A stretch of DNA of 43,645 nucleotides, from contig SVIJ01000006.1 of the NCBI GenBank assembly GCA_015069565.1, positions 1 through 43,645 on the forward strand, given 5' to 3'. A program made the translations under genes and the position numbers. The DNA is from Clostridiales bacterium (lineage in GTDB: Bacteria; Bacillota; Clostridia; Christensenellales; Borkfalkiaceae). The notes beneath the pieces were generated by a model that was given only the letters and a program-made list of their open reading frames with translations, searched no databases and had not been told where the DNA came from. Of this stretch, positions 19,812 to 29,121 are shown piece after piece (positions within the stretch are counted from its first letter, which is position 1; each line of letters opens with the position of its first letter).

Positions 19812-20675
19812 TTAATTTTCTTCGCCGTCGTCGTCTTCGTCGTCTTTTATCGGCGCGTTGCCTTTCTTAAAGCGGATCTCATCCACAGGAAAATCCTTGT
19901 ATATTAAGCCGCCGTTTTGATCGTCAATCTTCACCTTGACCGTCATTTTCAGCATATTGACGGAAGCCACAATTCCCTTGCCGTCGGGCGAGCCGACTTC
20001 CGAGCCGACCTTCGGCATCTTCTTGTATGCGTCTGCGTAGTAATCGCTCTCATAGCTCAAACAGCACATCAGCCGTCCGCAAAGCCCGTTGATCTTCGCA
20101 GGGTTGAGCGCAAGCCCTTGCGTCTTTGCCATCTTGATAGTCACACGCTTGAACTCGGGCATATTCCCTGCGCAACAGCATACTCTGCCGCAGGGCGCAA
20201 GTCCACCAAGGTATTTCGTTTCGTCCCTGGTACCCACTTGTCGAAGCTCGATACGGCTATGGAAGGTGGATGCAAGGTCTTTTACAAGCTCTCTAAAATC
20301 CACACGCGAAGCCGCCGTGAAGTAGAAGACAATCTTCGTTCCGTCAAAGGCGTATTCGCAATCCACCAGCTTCATTTCCAAATTATGCGCCGCAATTTTT
20401 TCACGGCAGGTCTGCATTGCCTGCGGCTTTTTCGCTTCCGCCGCCGCGTAGAATTCTCTATCCTTTTGCGTTGCAATACGGATGATCGGTTTTAACGGCT
20501 GCACCACTTCTTCTTCGGGTACTTCCCGTTCGGGGTAAGCAACCCAAGCGTATTCCAAGCCCTTTGCCGTTTCTACGACGACAGGCATATTCCGCTCGTA
20601 AACGTCCCCAGCCTTCGGGGCAAAATAATAGAGCTTGCCGCCGTTTTTGAACTTGATAACAACAACTTTTACCAT
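19812..20675 (-). CDS. ricT: PSP1-domain protein RicT (YaaT)
   Basis: 287 aa; GGLAPCGRVCCCAGN...KINGLCGRLMCCLSYE cysteine signature; adjacent to holB as in Bacillus. Confidence 0.92.
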   Translation of the reverse strand: MVKVVVIKFKNGGKLYYFAPKAGDVYERNMPVVVETAKGLEYAWVAYPEREVPEEEVVQPLKPIIRIATQKDREFYAAAEAKKPQAMQTCREKIAAHNLEMKLVDCEYAFDGTKIVFYFTAASRVDFRELVKDLASTFHSRIELRQVGTRDETKYLGGLAPCGRVCCCAGNMPEFKRVTIKMAKTQGLALNPAKINGLCGRLMCCLSYESDYYADAYKKMPKVGSEVGSPDGKGIVASVNMLKMTVKVKIDDQNGGLIYKDFPVDEIRFKKGNAPIKDDEDDDGEEN

Positions 20676-20700
20676 ATATTTCGTTTCGTCCTTATTTTTC

Positions 20701-21675
20701 TTATTTTGTCAGCACGCGCGCCATGCAAAGCTCAATGCTCTGCGCAAAGTTGGCGTTGAACGTAATTTCCTTCTCCATCGCCGAGAGCCGTTCCTGCGCG
20801 TACAGTAGGGCGGCGGGGGAGTATTTTTGCGCCACGGCTTCCAGCCGCTTTTTTTCAGGCGCGAGCAACAGGTTTTTCGTCTTTCCCAGCTTGATTGCCA
20901 TTCCGTCGCGGAAGATGAGCCGAAGCAGGGAAACAAGCTCCTTTTTATTCTTGGTTGCGCCCACGTTTTTGATCACGACAGGCAGGCGTGAAAGCTCGCA
21001 AAGCGCCAGCGAAAAGGCGTCTTCTACAAGCGTCTTATAATAGCCTGCGCGAAGCAGGGTTTCCGCCATACCAACACTCCCGCAAGAGAGCGCGGAAACG
21101 AGCTGTATTTCCGATTTATCATGCAGCTTAGAATAGTTTCGATCAAGACATGCCCCCACTTCTTCGATGGAAAAGGGCAAAATTTCCAGTTTTTGCGTAC
21201 GGGAAATAACCGTCTGTAAAACAGGGTAGGTCGTCCTTGCGGAAAGCAGGAAAATCACCCCTTCCTGCGGCTCTTCCAAAACCTTCAAAAGCTTGTTTTG
21301 CGCGGTGGGCAGGGCTTCGTCGAAGCGGTCGATTAAGATCACCTTCAAATCCCCTTCCATCGGGCGGATAAAGCATTCTTCCACGATACGCTCGCTCTCT
21401 TCGACGTTCAGGCGTTTTTCGTTTTTAGGGTAGATTAAACAATCGGAAAACTTGTCCCCGTCGATGAGGTTTGCTATGCGTTCGAGCTCAGGGGAATCGA
21501 ACTCGCCGTAAGCGTTTTCTTCGGCGAAAAAGAGTGCCTTTGCCATTTCTTTGAGCGCCGTTTTCGTGTGCGCAGGGTCGTCAAAGACGACCAAATACGC
21601 ATGCGAGAGCTTTCCTTCGTTGCGCTGCGTTTTCAGCCGCTCAAACGCGCTTGTATTTTGAATGAGTTCCCGCAT
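20701..21675 (-). CDS. holB: DNA polymerase III subunit delta'
   Basis: MRELIQNTSAFERLKTQRNEGKLSHAYLV...AQNKLLKVLEEPQEGVIFLLSA; RBS before 21675 (ORF track extends further upstream). Confidence 0.88.
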   Translation of the reverse strand: MRELIQNTSAFERLKTQRNEGKLSHAYLVVFDDPAHTKTALKEMAKALFFAEENAYGEFDSPELERIANLIDGDKFSDCLIYPKNEKRLNVEESERIVEECFIRPMEGDLKVILIDRFDEALPTAQNKLLKVLEEPQEGVIFLLSARTTYPVLQTVISRTQKLEILPFSIEEVGACLDRNYSKLHDKSEIQLVSALSCGSVGMAETLLRAGYYKTLVEDAFSLALCELSRLPVVIKNVGATKNKKELVSLLRLIFRDGMAIKLGKTKNLLLAPEKKRLEAVAQKYSPAALLYAQERLSAMEKEITFNANFAQSIELCMARVLTK

Positions 21676-21907
21676 CACAACGCTCCTTTTTTTGGTAATC
21701 TTTTCCGTCCTTTGAAAAAATCCGCAAACGTCTAATTGTATTATACCATATTTTTCTCGATTTTTCAAGCGCTTGCTTGTAGATTTTTCGGCATTTTTCT
21801 TCCAGAAACACTTGCCTTTCCTTTGGAAAGGTGGTATAATATTGGCGTGTGCGGTTTTGAAGCACTTTGAAAACGAATGAAAAAAACAAGACATAAAGGA
21901 GAATACG

Positions 21908-22792
21908 ATGAACGAAAATATCCAAACGGAAGAATTTAGTCTGATGGACCTGCTTAAAGTCCTGTGGTCTAAAATCAAAATTTTAATTCTCGTGTTAATT
22001 TGCGGCGGTATCGTCGGCGGCGGCTTAGGTTTAGTCACTTCGTATAACGATAAAACCTATGGTACTGTTTTGGAATTTTACGTAAACCCCGTCCCTAAGG
22101 AAGACGGCGGCGCGGCAGGTTCTACCTACGGCGTGTACGGCGCTTACGGCAGACACGTTATGGACAATATTGTAAAGCTTCTTTCGAGTGAATCTTTCAT
22201 GGAAAAATTGATGTCGAATATGCCCGACGCGCCCACTGAAAAGCATATCATCGACAAGAACGGCAAAAAATATATCAACCCCGAATACAGAAGTTATTTG
22301 CAAAAAATTAGAAGCGCAGTGAGCTTCCAGTATTTAGACGAAGAAGTAGACGTAGACGATGCAGTGAACCTTGCGCGAAGCTTTATCTACGTTGATATTT
22401 CCGTTGTAGGGGATGGTTATATTGAATTTGCGGAAAATCTTTTGACAGCTATTCGTACGGAAGTTCCCGATTACGTAGAAGAAAAGATGATCAAACCCGA
22501 TGGGTATATCGGCACGAACTGTGTCGAAATCACCACGATCAGTGAAATCGGCAGAACGAACCCTGGCCACAGATCGAATACGGCAATCAAGTACGCGTTG
22601 CTCGTAGGAGCGGCGGCACTTGTGATCGCTTGCGTTGTGGTTATCATTGTGGACCGTTCGGATAAGCGTGTACGCGATTACGATCAGGTTTCCCGTCAGC
22701 TCCAAGTACCCCTTCTCGGCGTTATTCCTTCGATCAACGACGAAAAGATTGCGGCTTGGAACGAAGCAATGAAAGAAGGACAGGTGGACTAA
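21908..22792 (+). CDS. Wzz/CpsC-type chain-length determinant / BY-kinase adaptor
   Basis: 294 aa; N-terminal TM (ILILVLICGGIVGGGLGLV), C-terminal TM (YALLVGAAALVIACVVVIIV); paired with the BY-kinase. Confidence 0.88.
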   Translation: MNENIQTEEFSLMDLLKVLWSKIKILILVLICGGIVGGGLGLVTSYNDKTYGTVLEFYVNPVPKEDGGAAGSTYGVYGAYGRHVMDNIVKLLSSESFMEKLMSNMPDAPTEKHIIDKNGKKYINPEYRSYLQKIRSAVSFQYLDEEVDVDDAVNLARSFIYVDISVVGDGYIEFAENLLTAIRTEVPDYVEEKMIKPDGYIGTNCVEITTISEIGRTNPGHRSNTAIKYALLVGAAALVIACVVVIIVDRSDKRVRDYDQVSRQLQVPLLGVIPSINDEKIAAWNEAMKEGQVD

Positions 22793-22793
22793 T

Positions 22794-23615
22794 ATGGGAT
22801 TTTTCAAGAACTTAAAAATGCGTATTAGAGAAAAGGAAGCAAAAAAGCACAAATCCACGCGTAGAGAATATCTTTTGAACGAAGAAACTCCCTTCGACGT
22901 GACGGAAGCTTTCCGTAATTTGAAGGCGTCCCTTTCCGTTTCCATGCCCGCGCGCGAAGGCGGCGCGGTGATCACGGTCACGTCGTCCTATCCCGAAGAC
23001 GGTAAAACGACGGTCACCGCCAACCTTGCGCTGATGTTTGCAAACTCGGATGCGAAGGTGCTTTTGATTGACGGCGATATCCGTAAGGGAAGAATTGCAA
23101 AATATTTCAAAGCAAAATCAACCCCTGGTCTTTCCGATTATCTTTCGGGGCTTGTAGAGCTTGACGAAGTGCTGCACGTATCGAACGTAAACGACAACTT
23201 GTATTACATTCCTTGCGGTACCCACTCCCCGAAGCCTTACGAGCTTTTGGAAAGCGAAAAGATGAGCGCCATCTTGGACGAGCTTAGACAGAAGTTCGAC
23301 TACATCGTTATCGACACGCCCCCCATCTTGCTCGTTTCGGACGCACTTGCAGTTGCGCCTAAGACGGACGGCACGGTGCTTGTGTGCAGACACAACCTTT
23401 CCTACGTATCGGACATCGAACGCTCGCTTGCGACGCTTAACTTTGCAAAAGCAAACGTGCTTGGTTTGGTTGTAAACGACTACCACGCGCCGCAGGGTAA
23501 GATTTACGGCGGCTACCACGGCTACTATCATTACTCGAAATACTCCTACGGCTATTCCTACGGCTCGCCGATGCTTAAAAAGACGGAAGAAGCCGATGAA
23601 ACGGAAGAAAACTAA
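22794..23615 (+). CDS. CpsD/CapB-type bacterial tyrosine kinase
   Basis: EAFRNLKASL, SSYPEDGKTTVTANLA (Walker A), VLLIDGDIRKG (Walker A'), YIVIDTPPIL; tyrosine-rich C-terminal tail. Confidence 0.92.
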   Translation: MGFFKNLKMRIREKEAKKHKSTRREYLLNEETPFDVTEAFRNLKASLSVSMPAREGGAVITVTSSYPEDGKTTVTANLALMFANSDAKVLLIDGDIRKGRIAKYFKAKSTPGLSDYLSGLVELDEVLHVSNVNDNLYYIPCGTHSPKPYELLESEKMSAILDELRQKFDYIVIDTPPILLVSDALAVAPKTDGTVLVCRHNLSYVSDIERSLATLNFAKANVLGLVVNDYHAPQGKIYGGYHGYYHYSKYSYGYSYGSPMLKKTEEADETEEN

Positions 23616-23730
23616 TCGAAACGGTACAAAAGCGCCCTGCAAAAACGGGGCGTTTTTTCCACAGGATAACTTGCAGAAAAAAGCAAAAAATCCTGATTAA
23701 AACACCATAAAATTTGTTATAATCGTATAT

Positions 23731-26058
23731 ATGAAAGAATTAGAAGTAAAAACTGTAAGAAGACTTGCTCTGCCGCTCATTCCCCTTCGGGGAAAAGTGG
23801 CGTTTCCGCACGTGACGATTGTGTTCGAAGCGGGCAGAGCGCGCACCTTGAAGGCGGTGGAGCTTGCCACCGCGCACCCTGAACGGCTGCTCTTTATCGT
23901 ATCCCAAAAGGACGCGGAAAAGGAAGAGATCTTAAAAGACGATCTGTACAAAGTAGGGGTAGTTTGCCGTATTCAGCAAATCACGAAGCTCCCTGGTGGC
24001 ACGGTACGTATTCACGCGCAGGGGCTGTATAGAGCGTTTATCGAAGATTTTTATACGGACAACGATTCCTTCTACGCGCAGACGATGGATCTTTTCCCCC
24101 GCTACGGCGACGAAGTTTTGACGGAAGCGTATTTTCGCACGGCAAAGGCGCTTGCGGCAGACGCACTTGGTGCGGATGCGAAAACATCCAAAGAGCTCAT
24201 GCAAAAAGCGGAACGCATCACCGACCCCGACGAATACGTTGACGTCTTGCTTTCCGCTATGCGTGTGCGCAACGAAGTCAAGCAAAAGATTTTGGAAGAG
24301 CTCTCCGTTTTAGAGCGCTTGAAGCTGTTTGAAAAGTGCTTGAACGACGAGCTGGAAATCTCGAAAATCGAAAAGAAAATCGCAAACGCGGTACGCCAAA
24401 GCATCGACAAAAACCAAAAGGAATATTTTCTTCGCGAGCAGCTGAAAGCCATTCACGAAGAGCTGGGGGATAGCGGCAAGGAAGAAGACGAATACAAGGA
24501 AAAAATTCTTGCGAAAAAGCTTCCAAAGGAAGTGGAAGAGAAGTGCTTGAAGGAAGTCTTCCGCTTGGGAAAAATCCCACCTTCCGCGCCCGAATACAAC
24601 ATTATCACGACCTATCTCGATCAGGTTCTCGACCTGCCTTGGACGGAAGAAACGCAGGATACCGAGCTTCTCTCCAACTGCGTTGCCGTGCTCGAAGAAG
24701 ACCATTACGGCTTGGAAAAAATCAAAGAGCGTATCACCGAATATTTGGCGGTACTTAAACTCACGGGGAATATGAAAGCCCCCATTTTGTGCTTGGTAGG
24801 CCCCCCTGGCGTGGGGAAAACGAGCATTGCAAGCTCGGTGGCAAGGGCGCTAGGCAGAAAGTTCGTGCGGATGAGCCTTGGCGGCGTCAAGGACGAAGCG
24901 GAAATTCGCGGCCATAGAAAGACGTACGTCGGCGCAATTCCTGGCAGAATACTCTACGCGATGAAAAATGCAGGCTCAATCAATCCCGTATTCCTGCTCG
25001 ATGAAATTGACAAGATCTCGTCCGATATGCGCGGCGATCCCGCGTCGGCGCTTTTGGAAGTGCTCGACCCCGAACAAAATCCCACCTTCCGCGATCGGTA
25101 TTTGGAAGTTCCCTACGACCTTTCGAAGGTGCTGTTTATCACGACGGCAAACTCTCTGGATACTATTCCGAAGCCCCTTTTGGATAGAATGGAAGTAATC
25201 CGCCTTTCGGGCTATACCCTGCAAGAAAAGCTGGAAATTGCGAAGCGGTATTTGATTCCCAAGCAGTTGAAGGCGAACGGAATCTCTGAAAAGCAGGCGA
25301 TTTTTAGCGACGAAGGGATCACGGCTCTCATCGAAGGGTATACCTTGGAAGCGGGCGTAAGAACGTTGGAGCGTACCGTCGGCTCGGTGTGCAGAAAGAT
25401 TGCCGTCAAGTATGCAGACAATAAAAAGATGCGCAAGGTCAACGTGACGAAAAAGAAGGTAATCGAGCTGTTGGGCGCACCCATGTACGTGTTGAACGAA
25501 GAAAAGCGTTCCGGTGAAGTGGGGGCGGTGAACGGACTTGCTTGGACGGCGTACGGCGGTACTACCCTGACGGTGGAAGCAACGCGCGTAGACGGAAAGG
25601 GCGAGATTTTGCTCACGGGTAAGCTTGGCGACGTTATGAAAGAATCGGCGCGCGCGGCGCTCACCTTTGTGAGAGCGAACGCGGATAAATACGGCATTGA
25701 CAAGGCGTTGTTTGAAACGCAAAACGTGCACGTACACGTTCCCGAAGGGGCAACGCCGAAGGACGGCCCGAGCGCAGGTATCACGATGGCAACGGCGATT
25801 TTGTCGGTGTTCTCGGGGACAAAGGTACGCTCGGACGTTGCGATGACAGGCGAAATCACCTTGCGCGGTAAGGTACTTCCCATCGGCGGCTTGAAGGAAA
25901 AGGCGCTGGCGGCGGCAAGAGTGGGGATAAAAACGATTATTATCCCGAAGGGCAACCAAAGGGATATCAAGGATATTCCTACGGAAATTGCGGAAAGCTT
26001 GCAATTCGTGCTTGTGGAAAGCGTGGATGAAGTGTTCGCCGTCGCGATGGAAAAATAA
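23731..26058 (+). CDS. lon: Endopeptidase La (Lon)
   Basis: 775 aa; GPPGVGKTSIASSVARALGRKFVRMSLGG, PEGATPKDGPSAGITMATA (Ser), KEKALAAARVGIKTIIIP (Lys). Confidence 0.98.
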   Translation: MKELEVKTVRRLALPLIPLRGKVAFPHVTIVFEAGRARTLKAVELATAHPERLLFIVSQKDAEKEEILKDDLYKVGVVCRIQQITKLPGGTVRIHAQGLYRAFIEDFYTDNDSFYAQTMDLFPRYGDEVLTEAYFRTAKALAADALGADAKTSKELMQKAERITDPDEYVDVLLSAMRVRNEVKQKILEELSVLERLKLFEKCLNDELEISKIEKKIANAVRQSIDKNQKEYFLREQLKAIHEELGDSGKEEDEYKEKILAKKLPKEVEEKCLKEVFRLGKIPPSAPEYNIITTYLDQVLDLPWTEETQDTELLSNCVAVLEEDHYGLEKIKERITEYLAVLKLTGNMKAPILCLVGPPGVGKTSIASSVARALGRKFVRMSLGGVKDEAEIRGHRKTYVGAIPGRILYAMKNAGSINPVFLLDEIDKISSDMRGDPASALLEVLDPEQNPTFRDRYLEVPYDLSKVLFITTANSLDTIPKPLLDRMEVIRLSGYTLQEKLEIAKRYLIPKQLKANGISEKQAIFSDEGITALIEGYTLEAGVRTLERTVGSVCRKIAVKYADNKKMRKVNVTKKKVIELLGAPMYVLNEEKRSGEVGAVNGLAWTAYGGTTLTVEATRVDGKGEILLTGKLGDVMKESARAALTFVRANADKYGIDKALFETQNVHVHVPEGATPKDGPSAGITMATAILSVFSGTKVRSDVAMTGEITLRGKVLPIGGLKEKALAAARVGIKTIIIPKGNQRDIKDIPTEIAESLQFVLVESVDEVFAVAMEK

Positions 26059-26060
26059 GA

Positions 26061-26259
26061 GTTATATTGCGCCTAAGGCGCAGTTGTATTTACCTTTGGT
26101 AAGTTATATTTGTCTTATTAGATATGTTTTATTTGCCTGCGGCAAGTTTTTGTGATTGTTCCATAACGCAAGGCAACGCCTTGCTTTTCACTTAGGCGCA
26201 CGCCTAAATATCACTACGCTTTTTGCGTAATTTCACTTGCCTTAAAAGGCAAATATCAC
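26061..26259 (+). repeat. Hairpin-ladder repeat copy R4 (variant spacers)
   Basis: GCGCC-taa-GGCGC, TACC-ttt-GGTA, TGCC-tgc-GGCA; core ..GATTGTTCCATAACG; GCAAGGC-aac-GCCTTGC, TTAGGCG-ca-CGCCTAA, TACGC-ttttt-GCGTA, TTGCC-ttaaaa-GGCAA; spacers ATATCAC/ATTTCAC. Confidence 0.8.
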
Positions 26260-26284
26260 TCTATAAAGGGGGTACAGATACGAG

Positions 26285-26926
26285 ATGAACGCTCCATTTC
26301 AAATCAAAAACGCCACGTTTATCACGTCGGCGGCAACCAAGGCGCAATTTATTACGCCCACAAAACCGATGATCGCCGTTTGCGGAAAAAGCAACGTCGG
26401 AAAAAGCTCGTTTATCAATATGCTTGCCAACCGTAAAAAGCTGGCGAAAACGAGTAGCGCACCCGGCAGAACGCGTCTTGTCAATTACTTCGACTTTGGT
26501 GAGTTTATTCTTGCCGACCTTCCCGGCTACGGCTTTGCGCAGGTATCCAAATCGGAAAAAATCAAATGGGCAAAGACGCTCGATCAATTTTTCCAAAATA
26601 AAGGGCAAATCGCGCACGTGTTTATGCTTGCCGACAGCCGCCACGATCCCACGGCGGACGACGTGCAAATGATCGAGTATCTGCATTACAACGTAATTCC
26701 GTTCACCGTCGTTTTGACAAAGGCGGACAAGCTTTCGAAAATGAAGCTCAAGGAGCATAAAAAGGCAATCGCCGCCGACCTTTACATGGGGGAAAACAAC
26801 CTGATTGCCACCAGCTCGGAAACGGGCTACGGAAAGGACGAAATTTTAAGTAAAATCGCCCAAATTTTGGATGTTTGCAGGTCTACTGAACAAGAACTCG
26901 AAACGGAAGAAAACGAAGAAATTTGA
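26285..26926 (+). CDS. ysxC: Ribosome biogenesis GTP-binding protein YsxC/EngB
   Basis: GKSNVGKSSFINML, SSAPGRTRLVNYF, DLPGYGFA, VVLTKADKL; downstream of lon as in Bacillus. Confidence 0.96.
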   Translation: MNAPFQIKNATFITSAATKAQFITPTKPMIAVCGKSNVGKSSFINMLANRKKLAKTSSAPGRTRLVNYFDFGEFILADLPGYGFAQVSKSEKIKWAKTLDQFFQNKGQIAHVFMLADSRHDPTADDVQMIEYLHYNVIPFTVVLTKADKLSKMKLKEHKKAIAADLYMGENNLIATSSETGYGKDEILSKIAQILDVCRSTEQELETEENEEI

Positions 26927-26940
26927 AGGGGTTTTTAAGT

Positions 26941-27429
26941 ATGCGTCAACTCTCTTTCGAACAGGTAGCCTATTCGAGCTGTGCCATCACGGGGCATCGC
27001 GAGATTGAAGGAAAAATCTTCCCGAAAAAAGTGGAACAGGCGCTGGAAGAAATCATTCAAATGGGCGTGACCACCTTCTATAACGGGTTGGCGCTCGGCT
27101 GGGATTTACTGACGGCGGAACGCATTATCAAGCTTAAAAAGAAATATCCACAAGTGCGGCTGATAGGCTGCGTCCCCTTCTACGGTCAGGAAGTTTATTT
27201 TCCCGATAAAGACAAGGTTCGCTATGCGAAGGCTTTGAAGGGCTGTGACGAAGTGATACTGCTTAGCAATAAGTATTACAACGGCTGTTTGCTTCGCCGC
27301 AACGATTATATGATCGAGCGCGCGGATATGCTGTTTGCGTACTGTGTGCGAAACGCAGGCGGCGCGGCGTACACCGTAAGAAAATTTGCCTTAAAAAAAG
27401 GAAAAGAAAATATCCGCTTTTTTGTATAA
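26941..27429 (+). CDS. SLOG-family protein (YpsA/DUF1273-like)
   Basis: CAITGHREIEGK...GVTTFYNGLALGWDLLTAERI...GCDEVILLSNKYYNGCLLRRNDYMIERADMLFAY. Confidence 0.8.
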   Translation: MRQLSFEQVAYSSCAITGHREIEGKIFPKKVEQALEEIIQMGVTTFYNGLALGWDLLTAERIIKLKKKYPQVRLIGCVPFYGQEVYFPDKDKVRYAKALKGCDEVILLSNKYYNGCLLRRNDYMIERADMLFAYCVRNAGGAAYTVRKFALKKGKENIRFFV

Positions 27430-27473
27430 AAGCTTGCTTTCGCGGCAACAATTAGAATGCGTTTTAAGAAGAA

Positions 27474-27685
27474 GTGAATTGATTGCTTCCTGCAATCGTG
27501 AATTGCGTTTTGCAAACGCGTGAATGGACGGCATAGCCGTCGTGAATTGCAAGGCTCTGCCTTGCGTTAAGGAATTATTATAATTTCTACCGCAACGTTT
27601 GCCGCAGGCAAACAATTCACGTCGCATTAGCGACAATTCACGAAATCGTAGATTTCAATTCACGAACGCGGTGCGTTCAATTCAC
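27474..27685 (-). repeat. Hairpin-ladder repeat copy R5 (full, reverse orientation)
   Basis: Reverse-complement order H-G-F-E-core-D-C-B-A with GTGAATT and AATTCAC spacers. Confidence 0.95.
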
Positions 27686-27730
27686 CTTATTTGAGCTTCC
27701 GCAGGAAAAAAATCATCCGCAACGTCCCTA

Positions 27731-28034
27731 TGATATGATTATTATAATAAAATAGATATAGTAGTATTAGTAGTAGTGTCTGTGGATATGTGGACAAGTT
27801 TTTCTAAACCCTAGGAAAATAAAGGGAAAGACGGCATTTTTTGGCGGTGTATAACCCCCGAAAATACGGTGGATAAAATTGTGTATAAAATGTGGACAGG
27901 TGGATAAGTACATTCACCCCTAATTTTACAAAATGAATATTTATACATAAATAATGAATAAAAACATAAGAGAAGGAGTTATCCACAATTTTATCTACAA
28001 ATGTGGATAACCTTATCAACACGAAGGTGGACAA
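27731..28034. other. oriC: Candidate chromosomal replication origin (oriC): AT-rich tract, DnaA-trio-like TAG array, DnaA boxes
   Basis: AT-rich 27731-27757; TAG-ATA-TAG-TAG-TAT-TAG-TAG-TAG to about 27776; TGTGGATAT 27781; TGTGGACAA 27789; GGTGGATAA 27868 and 27899; TTATCCACA 27979 (perfect); TTATCTACA 27991; TGTGGATAA 28002 (perfect); TTATCAACA 28013. Confidence 0.8.
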
Positions 28035-28037
28035 CGT

Positions 28038-28721
28038 ATGGATATGGAAAAATATACCTGCCTTTTACAGGGGGAATATAAGGAAAAATTCGACGCTTAC
28101 AGAGCCCTTTTGCTGGAATACAACGAGCGGTACAACCTGACGACGATTTTAGAAGAAAAGGATATGTTTTATAAGCATTTCTTGGATAGCGTGGTTGGGG
28201 AAAAGGCGTTCAAAAAAGGGGCGAGAGTGATCGAGATCGGCTCGGGCGCGGGCTTCCCTTCTATTCCACTGAAACTTATTCGCGATGATTTGTCCTTCAC
28301 GCTCGTCGAAAGCGTGGGGAAAAAGTGTGAGTTTTTACACGCGGTTGTGGATAAGTTAGGGTTTTTAGATATGAATATTTATTCAAAACGCGCGGAAGAC
28401 CTTGCAAGAGAAAATATCCACCGTGAAAAGTACGACGCGGCGACGGCGCGCGCGGTGGCGAGAATGAACACCTTGTCGGAATACTGCCTGCCGTTTGTAA
28501 AGGTGGGGGGCGTGTTTGTGGCGTACAAAAGCGGGGATACGTCGGAAATTGACGAAGCGCAGAGCGCGTACAAGACGCTTGGGGGCAAGCTGAAATCGGT
28601 GGAAAAATACGAGCTGCCTGAAGGCTACGGCGAGCGCACGCTTGCGGTGGTAGAGAAGGTGAAGCCGACGCCGAATAAATATCCGCGCGGACAGGGAAAG
28701 GAACGGAAAGCACCGTTGTAA
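28038..28721 (+). CDS. rsmG: 16S rRNA (guanine527-N7)-methyltransferase
   Basis: NERYNLTTILEEKDMFYKHFLDSV, VIEIGSGAGFPSIPLKL, ATARAVARMNTLSEYCLPFVKVGG. Confidence 0.96.
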   Translation: MDMEKYTCLLQGEYKEKFDAYRALLLEYNERYNLTTILEEKDMFYKHFLDSVVGEKAFKKGARVIEIGSGAGFPSIPLKLIRDDLSFTLVESVGKKCEFLHAVVDKLGFLDMNIYSKRAEDLARENIHREKYDAATARAVARMNTLSEYCLPFVKVGGVFVAYKSGDTSEIDEAQSAYKTLGGKLKSVEKYELPEGYGERTLAVVEKVKPTPNKYPRGQGKERKAPL

Positions 28722-28746
28722 AGAAAGGGCGAAAAGCCCTTTTTTT

Positions 28747-28958
28747 AGTGAATTGAATGCGTTGCATTCGTGAATTGCGTTTTACAAACGCGTGAATTGA
28801 CGGCTTTGCCGTCGTGAATTGCAAGGCGTTGCCTTGCGTTAAGGAATCATTATAAATTTTTACCACAACGTTTGCCACAGGCAAACATATCGCTTACCGC
28901 AGGTAAATATCACTACGCCGTAGGCGTAATCTCGCTTGTCCGTCAGGACAAATCTCGC
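28747..28958 (-). repeat. Hairpin-ladder repeat copy R6 (hybrid: one arm GTGAATT-type, the other ATATCGC/ATATCAC/ATCTCGC-type)
   Basis: GAATGC-gtt-GCATTC, GCGTTT-tac-AAACGC, GACGGC-ttt-GCCGTC, GCAAGGC-gtt-GCCTTGC, core, GTTTGCC-aca-GGCAAAC, TTACC-gca-GGTAA, TACGCC-gta-GGCGTA, TTGTCC-gtca-GGACAA. Confidence 0.88.
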
Positions 28959-28965
28959 CATTACA

Positions 28966-29121
28966 TTCGGCGGGAGCAAGCCCCCGCCCTACGTTTTCCG
29001 CACTCTCATTGTCATCCTGAGCGTAGCCGAAGGATCTCTTTGCGGTGGGGATTCTTCGACTGCGCTATCGCTTCGCTCAGAATGACACATTAAAGTGAAT
29101 TGCTTCTAGCAATCAATTCAC
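28966..29121. repeat. REP-like modules plus terminal hairpin following R6
   Basis: ATTCGGCGGGAGCAAGCCCCCGCCCTAC; GTCATCCTGAGCGTAGCCGAAGGATCT; GATTCTTCGACTGCGCTATCGCTTCGCTCAGAATGACAC; GTGAATTGCTTCTAGCAATCAATTCAC. Confidence 0.8.

Noticed and set aside
19581-19907. ORF MSLMRRELFACGKRCGKIYNYSLTQGKALQFTTAKPSIHAFVKRNSRL... and its relatives at 27391-27636 (-) and 28297-28884 (-)
   Set aside because: These similar 'proteins' are translations of the hairpin-ladder repeat itself; similarity comes from the DNA repeat, and there is no RBS or independent coding signal. They probably appear in databases as spurious hypothetical proteins.
24976-26004. 342-aa reverse-strand ORF
   Set aside because: Antisense shadow of lon.
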